Shown piece by piece: positions 53,461-64,000 of a stretch of 64,000 bases of DNA (position 1 is the first letter of the stretch; each line of letters opens with the position of its first letter). The DNA is from Hormiphora californensis. Its lineage: Eukaryota > Ctenophora > Tentaculata > Cydippida > Pleurobrachiidae. Under the pieces are notes generated by a model, which made no database searches, was not told where the DNA came from, and saw only the letters and a program-made list of their open reading frames with translations. A program made the translations under genes and the position numbers. The DNA lies in NCBI GenBank assembly GCA_020137815.1, contig CM035352.1, forward strand, positions 7,292,628 through 7,356,627, in the 5' to 3' direction.

Positions 53461-55240
53461 GAGCAAATGTTTGACCTTTCCAGCTTCACAGCCGAGCTAG
53501 AGAACGACTTCCTGGACTTGGAGGAGGAACCAAACATCCATAGAAGGGTGAGAAGATTCCAGGAAAAAAGTGATCAAAGTCGCGGAAAAAGCATGTTAGG
53601 GAAAACAGTACCAGGAAAGAGGCGTAAGGGTACGATGAACCCCAGAGTAAGAGATGCCGTGACAAAAAGGAACACCCTTAGGAGAGAACGTGAAAGACCA
53701 CAGAGAAGAATGGATTGAGGCATGCCCACAACGCCGCCAACCTGATGGACGAAGCAAAACTGGACCGGTGGGAGGAAACTCTTGCTGGAGCAGAGATGCA
53801 GGATCCCCAGCTATGGAGGCTCGTGCGCTCCCTCAATGGATGCCCTGACACCAAAAACAACAACGAAGCCCGCTCCACAACGGCCGACTCATCACAAACA
53901 ATAAGAGGAAGGCCGACAATATTGCTTCCATACGCCCGTGTTAGTTCCCTGAACATAACAGGACCAGAACGTAGAGACCACCCTGAAGCTCAACCGGATC
54001 CTCGAGGAAGAACCAACTGGAGAAAGACGAAAAGTAGAAGCTCCAGCAGCTCCCCCTTTACAATGAAGGAGCTAAAGACAGCTATAAAGAAAAGCAAGAA
54101 GAAGAAGGGCGCACCGGGCCCAGATGACATAAACCTGCTTTCATCAAAGCCTGGGGAGCAACGCCCTGGAAGAACTCCTTGCCATCTTTAACCAGTCCCT
54201 GCACTCCAACAATCTGCCCCAGATTTGGAGGACTGCTCGATCATCCCCCTGTTGAAGGCTGGCAAGCCAGCCAAGGTCCTATCGTCATACAGGCCTAATC
54301 ATGTGTGGTGAGTGAAAACAGCAGAGAGAATGATAGCGGACAGAATCTACCACCTCGCAGAGACTGGAGGCTGGTTCCATCGCCTCCAGGCGGGTTCCGG
54401 AGAGGACGATGCTGTGAAGACCAGATACTCCGGCTGGGCAATCTATAGATGATGGTCCAATCCAAACCTCCAACAGAACAGTAATGCACTACTAGACCTA
54501 TCCAAGGCTTATGACAAGGTCTGGAGGGATAAGCTCTCCTGAACCATGTACAAAACAAGGGAGTACCCAAACCCCTTATTCGCTGGCTCGATGCTTCCTG
54601 AAACAATAGACTTGCCAGAGTTAACTACAATAACTCCCACAGCTCCATACGAATCTCAGGCAAGGACTACCACAAGGGTCAGTGTTGGCCCCACTGCTAT
54701 TTCTGTTTTATTCAACACCTGCAGAGAGACTCCGGAGGACAGCGTCAACTACTATTTGCTGACGATGTCACAGTCACCGGTTATCGGCTCCACACTCGAG
54801 AAGGCCGCCCGCAGCTGCCAGAGGGCGGTTGACATAGTAGTGGAGTGGTGCAGGGAATATAAGTGATACTGAGTGACAGAGCGTCAGCACCTTCTTTACA
54901 ACATCGAGTAACGAAGCCCACTGGAGACCTCTCTGCAACGGGGGAGATCAATCTTCTTATGACCCGACACCGGACTTTTGGGAGTTAATCTGGATAGACA
55001 GCTCACCTTTGGTCCTCACGTCAAGTCACTGAAGGAGAAGATCACTCCCAGTGGTCGAATCCTAGCAGCCCTCAGTAACACCACCTGGGGATGGAAGAAG
55101 AACAGTCTGCTAAAGGTGTACAATACGCACATCCGAAGTGTACTGGACTACTCCGCTAGCGCCTGGCAGCCGTGGATTTCTGATCACAACGAAAAACCTG
55201 AAACCCTACAGAACAAAGCTTTACGTTAATCACAGGCCGT
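53461..55240 (+). pseudogene. LINE-f reverse transcriptase, fragmented
   Basis: Pieces: MKELKTAIKKSKKKKGAPGP plus DDI (RT0/1, 54060-54130); SSYRP and AERMIADRIYHLAET-like text near 54280-54350; LLDLSKAYDKVWRDKL (motif A, near 54490); YYLLTMS/YYFLLTM in place of Y-A-D-D (near 54750); and thumb GVNLDRQLTFGPHVKSLKEK (54978-55229). Motif B and the catalytic D-D are damaged, with multiple frame changes. Confidence 0.6.
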
Positions 55241-55606
55241 ACAGATCCACCCCCCTGAAGCTTTAAGACTAGAAGCAGGAGTGCAAAGCTACACAACACA
55301 ATCCAAGAGGCTCTGCTACGGCCAGCGAAAAGGCCCTCAGATCTCACAGGATCACCGCGCCGGCTAGCGGTTGAGGGACGGTAGCACACAGGCTAGTACG
55401 GCCTAGCTTCCGGACGATCTGAACCCAATCCCACCTCCCAGCCACATTCGAGAATAGAGAGGAGCTCTCTACTCCACACCCCCTCCCTGGATGGAGGGAA
55501 CACACTGACCATCCACAAACACTACCGGGCGGAGTGACAAAAAATACCCTTCCCGCGGATGACCTGAGAACCCTCACACTGTCGACCATCGGTGAACACA
55601 AGGCAG

Positions 55607-56946
55607 CACGGCGTGCCTGGTGAAATTTTAACACGACCTAGCATGCAACGGGAAACCACCACTTGTACGTGGTAGCTGAGGGTCTACAGAATGGCGCTAC
55701 GGTGCGGGAAAAAAAAGTCCATGCCCTAAAATCGTTTTTTTACTTTTATTTGATTTGGGTCAAAATTGGCTATATTAAACGTGGTCCCGAAAAATCCATA
55801 ATGACTTAGCACACGAAATATGTCACCCCTACTTATTTTTGCACGTAGAATCGATTGCCGTTGAAGTCGAATCTCTAAAATGACTGTAAAATGGTCAAAA
55901 GTTGATTTTTTACCATTTTTTGGAGGTTTTTGGCCCCTAAACCATTGAAAACGTTGAGATAGGGATTTGAAACTAGTGCCAATCGTTAAAATGGTCATTT
56001 TTCTACCAAGAACCAAGTTTTCGTGTATATCCGATTTATGGTTAGATTTGGGCAAATTGTTGAAATCTGCCAAGTAGGAGAACCGTAACTTGATTTTCTT
56101 GTTTTTTGAATTTTGGCATTTTTGACAAACTTCTGATTGAAATGGTCAATCGGGACCATGCTTAAGTTGTTTATGGGACAATTTTCGACTAAATCCAAGA
56201 TTTCATACCAATCCAATAACAGATCGTTGATTTATAGAAAATTTAAGTAGGCAAAACGGTGAAAATAAGCAAGAAAAGTTGTCATTTTCACCGTTTTGCC
56301 TACTTAAATTTTCTATAAATCAACGATCTGTTATTGGATTGGTATGAAATCTTGGATTTTAGTCGAAAATTGTCCCATAAACAACTTAAGCATGGTCCCG
56401 ATTGACCATTTCAATCAGAAGTTTGTCAAAAATGCCAAAATTCAAAAAACAAGAAAATCAAGTTACGGTTCTCCTACTTGGCAGATTTCAACAATTTGCC
56501 CAAATCTAACCATAAATCGGATATACACGAAAACTTGGTTCTTGGTAGAAAAATGACCATTTTAACGATTGGCACTAGTTTCAAATCCCTATCTCAACGT
56601 TTTCAATGGTTTAGGGGCCAAAAACCTCCAAAAAATGGTAAAAAATCAACTTTTGACCATTTTACAGTCATTTTAGAGATTCGACTTCAACGGCAATCGA
56701 TTCTACGTGCAAAAATAAGTAGGGGTGACATATTTCGTGTGCTAAGTCATTATGGATTTTTCGGGACCACGTTTAATATAGCCAATTTTGACCCAAATCA
56801 AATAAAAGTAAAAAAAACGATTTTAGGGCATGGACTTTTTTTTTCCCGCACCGTAGCGCCATTCTGTAGACCCTCAGCTACCACGTACAAGTGGTGGTTT
56901 CCCGTTGCATGCTAGGTCGTGTTAAAATTTCACCAGGCACGCCGTG
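55607..56946. repeat. 1.34-kb near-perfect palindrome in LINE-f
   Basis: Arms 55607-56266 and 56284-56946, loop about 17 bp (aagcaagaaaagttgtc). Inside each arm, 80-90 bp from its outer end, is TA-CGGTGCGGGAAAAAAAAGTC, the same kind of terminus as the element at 44245 (TA-CCGTGTGCGGCAAAAAAAA). The outer 80-90 bp (cacggcgtgcctggtgaaat..) are LINE-like flank present on both sides. The mirrored ORFs at 55726-56073 and 56478-56915 are shadows of the duplicated arm with no recognised domain. Confidence 0.95.
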
Positions 56947-57777
56947 GCAGAGGTAACGATATACACAGATGGATCGGCAGAGGAGGGTACTTCCAACGGA
57001 GGCAGTGGTATGGTGGCAACCACTGGACCCCCAGAAAACCCCACCGTCATTGACACCATCAAGACTAGAGGACGACCGCACACCTCATCATTTGAGGAGG
57101 AGCTAGAAGCTATGAGGACAGCGTCCTCTTGGCTCCACTCCCACCCCCAGTATTGGAGAGTGCTGATCTGTACCGATAGCAAATCACTATGCGATAGCAT
57201 GACAAGTACAAACCCAACATCGACAATTGCCGGATTACTACACAGTATGGGTGGATGCAAAGCAGACATTACCATTCAGTGGATCCCCAGCCATGTGGAT
57301 GTTCCCGGTAACGAACTAGCTGATAAGGCAGCCAAGGACGCAACCACCCTGGAAACGGAGAATCAGGGTGAGAGGCCAGTATCCTTCGCAGCCGTGAAGG
57401 CCCACATACGGCGGGTGATAAAGGACGAGCCGGTACAACACCAGCGGACTGCAGAGACCTACAAAAACTATAATAAAGACACGGACAAAGACATAACGAC
57501 GAGAAAGGACCAGGTACTCATAGCTCGTCTCCGATCGGGCCACCACAATGGTTTCCGAGCCTACCAACACCGGATAGATGAGGCCGTGAGCCCGGAATGT
57601 CCATACTGTCCAGGACAACAACAGGACCTGCAACATTGGATGCAGGACTGCTCCCGAACCTCTGGCGAGAGAATGAGGTTATTCGGGACGACTCGGACGA
57701 CACTCGACCTACTTACGTCCGACCCGGGGAGATCAGTGGAGCTGGCGAGGAGGACGTTAGGCCCTCCTCGGCTCTAA
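56944..57777 (+). CDS. RNase H domain and zinc finger of LINE-f (open)
   Basis: A 277-aa frame: VTIYTDGSAEEGTSNGGSGM (first catalytic D), FEEELEAMRTASSW (E), VLICTDSKSLCDSM (D), IQWIPSHVDVPGNELADKAA (H..GN..AD). It is followed by CPYCPGQQQDLQHWMQDC (C-x2-C-x8-H-x4-C). All four acidic residues are present, unlike LINE-b. ATG 56944 lies at the very edge of the palindrome, so the native ORF continued upstream. Confidence 0.85.
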   Translation: MAEVTIYTDGSAEEGTSNGGSGMVATTGPPENPTVIDTIKTRGRPHTSSFEEELEAMRTASSWLHSHPQYWRVLICTDSKSLCDSMTSTNPTSTIAGLLHSMGGCKADITIQWIPSHVDVPGNELADKAAKDATTLETENQGERPVSFAAVKAHIRRVIKDEPVQHQRTAETYKNYNKDTDKDITTRKDQVLIARLRSGHHNGFRAYQHRIDEAVSPECPYCPGQQQDLQHWMQDCSRTSGERMRLFGTTRTTLDLLTSDPGRSVELARRTLGPPRL

Positions 57778-57816
57778 TCTCCCTAGAACTACTACTACAA
57801 CAACAGTAATTAGATA

Positions 57817-58470
57817 TTAAATTAAATATCTCGTAAGTTCGGAACATTCCTCTTTATTGTTCATACCAGGTCTCAGTTTCTGTATATACATGGCCTCTAA
57901 AATTTTCCTCTTTAAAATGTTTCTCTCGGTGGTTAATATCTTAAAACTGAGTTTAGGGGGTGTGTTTTTATGACGTGATGTGTAATGAATGGCTAGAGGG
58001 GTATCAATGTAACTCGGCGCATTAGGATTGTTAGCATTACGGGAATGTTCTGACAATCTGTCGTGCACCGACCTGCAAGACTCTCCCACATAGATTTCAC
58101 CACACAATAAACATGTTATCTGGTACACTGGTGACATAGTGTTACACGAGCCCTTCTCGAGTCTTTCACAAATATTAAAATTTCTCGCAAGACACTCTAG
58201 ATTGTCGTGAGGTCGTGAGCTACATAGCATGTCTCTCAAGCGGGTGCCTGGGGTGAAGACTAGATCGATTGGCAGAGCTCTGGCGGTGATAAACTTACGT
58301 ATTTCACCACTCACAGTTTCAGAAACATACGGTAATTTCAACATCACATTGTTACTACCCTTTGTCAACCTACCCCGGGTTCTCTGTTCTCCAAATTGTC
58401 TAGGGTGTTCATACCCATTAGCTAAAAGAAGTCTGTCAGTAATGGCTAAGGACTGTTCCAATAATTCCAA
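57817..58470 (-). pseudogene. Penelope-like element C-terminus with GIY-YIG nuclease
   Basis: A 217-aa minus frame. The C-terminal region YQITCLLCGEIYVGESCRSV with HDRLSEH, then the H-x3-H spacing and KILEAMYIQKLRPGMN, is the GIY-YIG endonuclease module of Penelope-like retroelements (here Y-Q-I..Y-V-G; catalytic Arg in CRSVHDRL; Glu in KILEAMYI). The upstream half has CERLEKGSCN-type linker text. The RT is absent: the frame begins in a (CT)n tract at 58475, so this is a 5'-truncated fragment. It lies tail-to-tail with LINE-f. Confidence 0.8.
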
Positions 58471-58472
58471 TC

Positions 58473-58474
58473 TC

Positions 58475-58518
<44 letters not shown>

Positions 58519-58580
58519 CCCTCTCTCTCTCTCTCCTCCTCTCCCCTCTCTCCTCCTGTCTCTCGTTTTCTCTCCTTTTC
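58473..58580. repeat. (CT)n microsatellite
   Basis: tctctctct.. tract with interruptions, at the 5' break of the Penelope fragment and directly before the homopolymer region. Confidence 0.9.
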
Positions 58581-58589
58581 TCTCCGGAC

Positions 58590-59039
58590 AAAGACCCCCA
58601 TTTTAAAAGGGGTTTTGGGGAAAAAAGGGGGAAAAGGGACTGGGGGGAAAAATCAAAGGTGTAAAAAAAAAGGGGGCCCCAAAAAAAAGGGGGGGGAAAG
58701 GGAGGGGGGGAAATGTAAAAAAAAGGGGTTTTTTAAACCGGGCCCCCCCCCAAAAAGGGGAAAAACCCCCAAAAGGGGAAAAAAGGGTTTTTTTTAAAAA
58801 AAAAAAAATTTTAAAGGGGGGGGTTTTTCCCCCCCATTTGGGGCCCCCGGGAAAAGGGTTATTTTAAAAACCCCTTTTATTTTTCACCCCTTTAAATTTT
58901 TGGGGGGGAATGAAAAAAAAGGGAAAAAAAGGGGCGGGAAAAACGGGGGGGGAAAAAAGAGGGGGGGAAAAAGGGGAAAAAAAAAAGGGGGGAGAAAGGG
59001 GGGAAAAAAAGGGGGGGGAAAAAAGTATTTTTAGGGTTT

Positions 59040-59076
<37 letters not shown>

Positions 59077-59110
59077 TTTGGGTTTTTGGGGAAAAAAGGG
59101 GTTTTTCCAC
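58590..59110. other. Homopolymer-block sequence, probable consensus error
   Basis: About 500 bp are built almost only from runs of 3-30 identical bases (ggggttttggggaaaaaagg-type blocks, a T-run of about 27 near 59047). Real sequence resumes by about 59110. It follows a (CT)n tract. Such runs are typical of low-quality long-read consensus. The ORF at 58615-58797 should be ignored. Confidence 0.8.
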
Positions 59111-59931
59111 GCTTAAACCCCCTTACCAAAGACGTAAGGGGGAACCCCGGAGCGATTGAGAAAAACCCAACACGCACCCCTGAATCTCTGACGTCTCCTT
59201 TCTGGTAAGATAAAGGGATCCATCAAAGTGCTGATGGTGTGCTATGTGAAATTGATCCAGGGGGGAGTGGATAGTGGTGATTTTTCCACGTTCTGTAGCA
59301 TAAGACTATGGAGTGGTGGCAGTAAACAGTTAAAAGTTGATCCCAATCCAATTATTTAACACATGGACATGTGATATGACGCCGGTTCCTACACATGGTG
59401 CAATGAGTAAAATGGTTTTACGGTACTGCCTCACGCGGCTCCCCATCTCTTACAGTAGTTTTAAATTCTACCACCATGACTGTATTATATTAACAAGTGT
59501 TAGGACCAGATTATATTAACCCATTTTTGGTTGCACAGTCTAAAATCAGGATTAAGATGTGTTTCTGGCCCTTTCCCTTCTGATTCAATTGTGGACAAAT
59601 GAGTATTAAAAGGAGAGAAATTAAAAATGTAGGCCGGTCTAAAATTCTGTATTAATAGGTAATACGCCCATTTCACGTGATATTGAATCACCATTCATCA
59701 CGTGCTGTAACAGATATTTAACGAGAGGGGTAGTAAGAGGAAAATGAGAGCGTGAGGGAAAACAAGAGAGTGGGCGGGGCCGAAACAAAGAGCTAAAAGA
59801 ACGAGAGGTGAAGCGGTCGAAGAGAAGAACCCAACGAGGAGAGAAGAGAGAGAGGAGGAGACAGAGAGAGCGTAAGAGAGCGCGAGAGACCAAAGAAAGC
59901 TGACCTCCTCACCCCCCCTCCATCTCACTCC

Positions 59932-60008
<77 letters not shown>

Positions 60009-60256
60009 GTAGCATGTTACAGTCAATTGAGCTTCAGACAACGCACCGCACACTTGTTTAGAAGTCCCTTTTCATCTTCACACAGCTGCAGTTTTCTTTG
60101 TGAGATAGTTGTACATTTTTCGGTAAGACATTGAGCTCTTAGCTCCGCTTTGTATGCTAAAAAGTCTTTGTAACCGATTTCTCTCTCCCTATCTCTCTAT
60201 CTATATCTCTCTCTCCCTCTATATCTCTCTCTAATTTCTCTCTCTCTGTGTTCCAG
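59110..60256. other. No coding gene; upstream region of the coiled-coil gene
   Basis: Contains (CT)n at about 59935-60006 and CT-rich sequence to a splice acceptor (ttccag at 60251-60256). A non-coding first exon is expected somewhere in 60007-60180 but cannot be delimited. Confidence 0.5.
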
Positions 60257-60794
60257 GGAGGTCCAGATCGAGTGACGTAATGGCTGCGATGCAAAGAAAG
60301 TTTGCCGCCTTGGCCCTCAAAGCGATGGTAGGTTTTATAAGAATTATTAACATATTATTATCAGTGTTAATATGCAGTGTTCTACGGATAATACACTGAG
60401 TGTACCTATAACAGTCGTGGAAGTTTTAACATAACTTGTAAAAATGCGGTGCAGAATAGCATTACTTTTCATGCGAAGCTATGAGAGTTTTAGCTTGTTG
60501 TCGTGTGCGTATAACTCTTGTGGAGGTTTTAGATATATCAGTCGATACATCCCCTAGTTTAGTATAGTAATTTGGACCCGTAAATTGCTCTCATTTTTAG
60601 TTCTTTATTACTATTACTCTCTTTGTCCGTTCGTTTTCTTCCTGTCAGAGCATTGGCCTGACCCTATTCGGAGCGGGAACTGTGGTCATAGCATTGGCCT
60701 GAAAGTTTTCTTCCATTCTCTCTCATCGCATCGTCTTTTTGAAATCTTAAAATGTTTTAGGCACGAGTCACGATCTTCCAATCATCTCTCTATC

Positions 60795-60866
<72 letters not shown>

Positions 60867-62470
60867 ACACAATCACTGCATGTCCTCTTGATAAGCAGCT
60901 CAGTAATTTTCTCTCATCATATTCTTTTGTTGTGTATATTATATTATATTGTACTTTTCGGCCCCTTCTTCTACACGAGCCTATAATATCACTATTTGAT
61001 CCCTCTAATAATTTGTCCGCCCCCACAATGAAAACTCCAGTGATAACGGTAGCTAAACTTATTGTTGGGAATTTAGGAAACAATGAATTGTACCCATATG
61101 ATTTCACTAAGATTTGTGCGTGATAATACCCCTCAACTTCACCTTCTCCTTTAGTTTGAAAAAGAGGAGGAAGAGGAAGAGAGGCCCATATCAGCGAGCA
61201 GTTCTGTGAAACAATTGAAAATAACAATGGGGGAACTTAACAAGGAAAATATCGAACTAAAAAAGGTAAAAACAACGTCATTTTCATCATATAATGTAAT
61301 TCGTTTTTGAAAATGTGTTTACATTTAGGAATTATCAATTAGGATAATTGATTGCACCTCTTGGCAACACTGAATTAGACACACAATAACACAATCTCAC
61401 TACTGCAGATCCTCTCCTGATTCTGATATTCTCTCTCCAGTTGTTATCGGACAGTAAGACAGAGTTATCAGAAGTTAAAAAGAAGAAGGACGTCCTTGAA
61501 AAGAAGATGGATAGTTTGGGTAACTTTGTCAAGAGAATTGGCAGCAACGATCACATGTTAAAGGGATCCACATCATTCTTTAAGAAGGAGAATCAAAATC
61601 TAAAAAATAAAGTTGTGGTGACTAACAAGACGGTAATATATTGTTAGACACTGTACACTCTCTCAGTGTTACAATTTCTAGTTACCATGACAACATGAAT
61701 TATACAGTCATTGTTTAGCAAATTATCTGCCATGACAACCTTGTAACTTTGTGTGTTTCAGCTGTCTGATATAAAGAAACTGAATGAGGATCTTGTGAGG
61801 ACCCATGAACTAGATAGAAGGGCCATAGAGGAACTTTCTGCCACTATCTCGGTATATCGAATTGTTATCTCTAGTACCCGTAGGGGCCGTCTACTATTAG
61901 TACTTCATGTCTTCATATTACATGAATATGAAAATATCTTGTCTACGCGGACAAATACTGTACTTCTTATTTCTAGGATTTAGAATTCCGGATTAGGATG
62001 GGTGTTGTCTCGGACGAGTATACTTCAGAGATTTGTGAGTTGACCCACCAGCTTGAGGACGACACAGATAAACATGTAAGATATATGTGGTGGATATGGT
62101 CCAGTCAGTGGAGACCATACCAGATGCAAGCCTGGTCTAAATGATATGAGACATAGGATCATATAGGGTTAAATTCTACAACCTAACATGATTCCCCATT
62201 TCAGTGCAACAACTGTCCTGCTCTACAACTCCAGCTATCCAAGAATGCCATATCACTACAGTGCCTTGTTGCACGTCTCAAACAGATGGAACATGATAAC
62301 TTCCAGTTGAAACAGGACAAGATGTCCCTTGAGAGAGACGTTCAGGCACTAACTGAGAAAATTGAAGAGTCTACCTTTCCCTATTGAGTTATTAACTTTG
62401 ATGAAATGAGCTGTGTTCTTTTTGGTCCGAATTGGGTGTTTGTAGTATAATTGCTTTTCAATAAAATTAT
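60257..62470 (+). CDS. Six-exon coiled-coil protein, unidentified
   Basis: CDS exons: 60280-60327 (after acceptor at 60256; start MAAMQRKFAALALKAM), 61155-61265, 61441-61632, 61762-61851, 61977-62075 and 62205-62387 (TGA). All junctions are GT-AG and phase 0. The product is 240 aa, highly charged and mostly heptad-like helix: FEKEEEEEERP acidic start, VKQLKITMGELNKENIELKK, LSEVKKKKDVLEKKMDSLGN, IKKLNEDLVRTHELDRRAIE, then CNNCPALQLQLSKNAISLQC and LKQDKMSLERDVQALTEKIE. A CxxC begins the last exon. AATAAA lies at 62460. It resembles cytoskeletal/centrosomal coiled-coil proteins, but no specific family was recognised. It lies about 590 bp upstream of PAK1IP1, same strand. Confidence 0.8.
60780..60865. 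repeat. (CT)n microsatellite in intron 1
   Basis: About 40 CT repeats preceded by tatctctctatctct. The neighbouring Ser/Leu and Arg/Glu ORFs are shadows. Confidence 0.95.
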
Positions 62471-62975
62471 GAATTGTCTTGTTTTCATTCTTAGATCACT
62501 GGGGACAAAGTGCCACTGCGCTGACAAGCTCCAAAATTGAACAGGCATTTTGTACGCGCAAATATAGCGCCGCGCGGATGATGTGTGCCGCGCGTTTCAT
62601 AATAAAATTTAAACCAGAAAATTTTCAAAAATTCAAATTCAAAAATTTCGCGGTTGTTTTTAGTTTTGTCTCCCTTCGGCTGCTCTGCTTCCGATGCCCC
62701 TCACGTAAAATAACACGTTAAATTTACTTGAAACTTCACGCGAAAGAGAGGTCGCACCGCCAGCACTAGAGTTTGACCTAAACTTTTTTCAATCAATCCT
62801 GACGGTCAAGACCTGACCGCTCAACGCGGACACCGATTACCGATATGCCTCGATTTTGTATTATCACAACTCATTTAAGATTGGCGTGTCATTATGAGTC
62901 AAATAAATAATTTAACTTAAAATGTCAGTGTACATCATCTCCAATTAAAGTCCTTTTTCCTGAAGCCACAACAGA
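62388..62975. other. Intergenic: polyadenylation signal and upstream region of PAK1IP1
   Basis: AATAAA at 62460. 62550-62600 is CG-rich (gcgccgcgcggatg, gccgcgcg), resembling 5940-5980 in character. No separate gene seen. Confidence 0.6.
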
Positions 62976-64000
62976 ATGGAGATAGTTATTGGTACATACG
63001 AGGGTCCGGTGATATCATACGGTGTGAACCTGGACAAAGGCATGGTATTAGAGGCACAGTTTGTTGAAAAGTCGCATAGTGGGTGTGTGAAGAGCATAGC
63101 ATGTAATAACAGATACCTCGCGTCAGGTAAATATCACTGATCTTCCAAAATATATCTTGTGTAGAGTGAGGTGCAAGAGTCTTGTTGTTCCAAAATATCT
63201 CCTCCATTTCCTTATTAAAACCTAAAAGGGTGTTGCTAATAACAAAAACAATTTCAGGCAGTTCAGACGAGTCCATTAGACTGTTAGATCTGCACAAGAG
63301 GGTGGAACTGGGGGCACTAATGCAGCACAATGGTACGGTGACCTGTCTAACATTCCAAGGTTCCCACCTTCTGTCTGGGTCAGAGGATGGCACTATCTGT
63401 GTATACCAGAGTGGATCGTGGGAATGCAAGAAGACATTGAAGGGTCACACCGCTGCAGTGTGTCAGTTGTCTGTTCACCCTTCTGGGGTTCTAGCTCTGT
63501 CTGTTAGTAGGGATAAAACGCTAAAGACATGGAGTCTTATCACTGGAAAACCAGTTCATACCGTCAATCTTACCTCTCTACCTGACGAGTAAGTGTTGAT
63601 TAGCTTTCAGGATAAAGTCCCGCAAACGGAACGTGTCTAACTGCTAAATTATTGAATATTTTTTACCACTAACCATCTAACATGTACCCAACTTCGTAGT
63701 GTTATTTGGAATACGGATGGTTCAACTTATGCAATCCTCCTGGAGAAATCCATTAAAGTGTTCCAGCCTCACTCGGGCAAACCTGTTAGAACATACACCT
63801 CTGATCGGCGTATAGTATGCTGTAAGTATCCTTTTTCTTTGTATGTCCCTCTGTCTCTTTCTGTCAAGATTTCTCTCTCTATCTCTCCCTCTCTTACTCT
63901 CCCTCTCTCCCTTTATCTCTGACCTATCTCTTTCTCTCTCCGTCCTTCATTCTAGGAATACGACGTCACATAGCTGATAAATTATAATTCAGGTTTCAAC
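62976..64000 (+). CDS. PAK1IP1: PAK1-interacting protein 1 homologue (WD40, Mak11 family), 5' part
   Basis: Exons: 62976-63126 (ATG in acagaATGGAG), 63258-63588, 63700-63821. GT-AG introns; the phases (1, 2, 1) join in frame. Protein start MEIVIGTYEGPVISYGVNLD, then WD-repeat text: SGCVKSIACNNRYLASGSSD, ESIRLLDLHKRVELGALMQH, NGTVTCLTFQGSHLLSGSED, GHTAAVCQLSVHPSGVLALS and VSRDKTLKTWSLITGKPVHT, followed by DVIWNTDGSTYAILLEKSIK. Length and order match the N-terminal two-thirds of the PAK1IP1/Mak11 propeller, a nucleolar factor of 60S ribosomal subunit assembly that in animals also restrains PAK1. Later exons lie beyond the window. Confidence 0.92.

Larger units (their letters stand above)
51650..57812 (+). 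mobile_element. Decayed RNase H-type LINE (LINE-f), interrupted by a palindrome
   Basis: Plus-strand order: Cys-rich zinc-finger-like text near 52375-52490 (IECNTCTRPFNKCCTKQ), endonuclease (about 53090-53410), RT (about 53500-55240), palindrome insertion 55607-56946, RNase H plus zinc finger (56944-57777), then a ctactactacaacaacag tail ending near 57812. Several stops and frameshifts occur. The domain order endonuclease-RT-RNase H indicates an I/R1-type LINE. The 5' limit is uncertain. Confidence 0.7.

Noticed and set aside
55726-56915. Two identical ORFs (MADFNNLPKS..) as a gene pair
   Set aside because: They are the same arm of the palindrome read outward from the centre. There is no domain, and the identity is explained by the inverted duplication.
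58615-58797. Lys/Gly-rich 60-aa ORF
   Set aside because: It lies entirely within the homopolymer-block region, which is probably not real sequence.

Overview
This is a eukaryotic, metazoan-type window dominated by transposable elements. Spliceosomal introns (GT..AG, with CTAAC-like branch points and pyrimidine tracts), a PAK1IP1-type WD40 gene, a decayed seven-helix receptor and at least six different non-LTR retrotransposons all point to an animal. The mix of non-LTR families (one with a PHD-type ORF1), Penelope, pogo-like, piggyBac-like and mariner-like elements, together with short (about 90-160 bp) introns in two of the genes, would fit an early-branching animal such as a demosponge. That placement is inference; the species cannot be read from the sequence.

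Layout. 1-3.1 kb: half of a segmental duplication (partner at 25.7-26.5 kb) split by a 5'-truncated CR1/L2-like LINE. 3.2-13.2 kb: decayed, repeatedly duplicated minus-strand pieces of an unrecognised gene family (family A), an SGNH-domain ORF, and a 1.7-kb tandem duplication ending in 39-bp minisatellites. 13.2-21.3 kb: nested transposons, namely an RNase H LINE fragment, a TIR DNA transposon holding an internally deleted LINE, and an endonuclease-bearing LINE ORF. 22.0-24.35 kb: a four-exon minus-strand gene that I could reconstruct from splice sites. Its third exon is broken by an 823-bp G-tract-capped transposon with an 8-bp target duplication. 25.6-49 kb: a second decayed family (family B, minus strand) with a SANT/MADF-like helical exon and a PB1-like exon. 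One family B segment (26.9-28.3 kb) recurs at 30.2-41.3 kb, expanded about eightfold by a 7.7-kb LINE-bearing insertion, a 44-copy 17-bp minisatellite and a TIR transposon. A second G-tract element with an 8-bp duplication sits inside the LINE's PHD-finger ORF and itself carries three pogo-like MITEs. 44.2-45.6 kb: a 1.4-kb palindromic element with TA flanks and a mariner-type HTH in its loop. 47.3-48.2 kb: a piggyBac-like MITE. 49.3-50.3 kb: a GPCR pseudogene. 52-57.8 kb: a decayed RNase H-type LINE interrupted by a 1.34-kb near-perfect palindrome. 57.8-58.5 kb: a Penelope GIY-YIG fragment. 58.6-59.1 kb: homopolymer-block sequence that looks like a consensus error. 60.2-64 kb: ordinary host genes, a six-exon coiled-coil protein followed head-to-tail by PAK1IP1 (3' end outside the window).

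The window therefore joins a short gene-dense edge (60-64 kb) to a long repeat-rich tract. The most informative signals are filled/empty insertion pairs and reconstructable insertions: the LINE at 571, the TIR element at 39800, the G-tract elements in exon 3 and in the PHD ORF, and the piggyBac-like and palindromic elements. They give element boundaries and target duplications directly. No CRISPR, rRNA or confident tRNA gene was seen.
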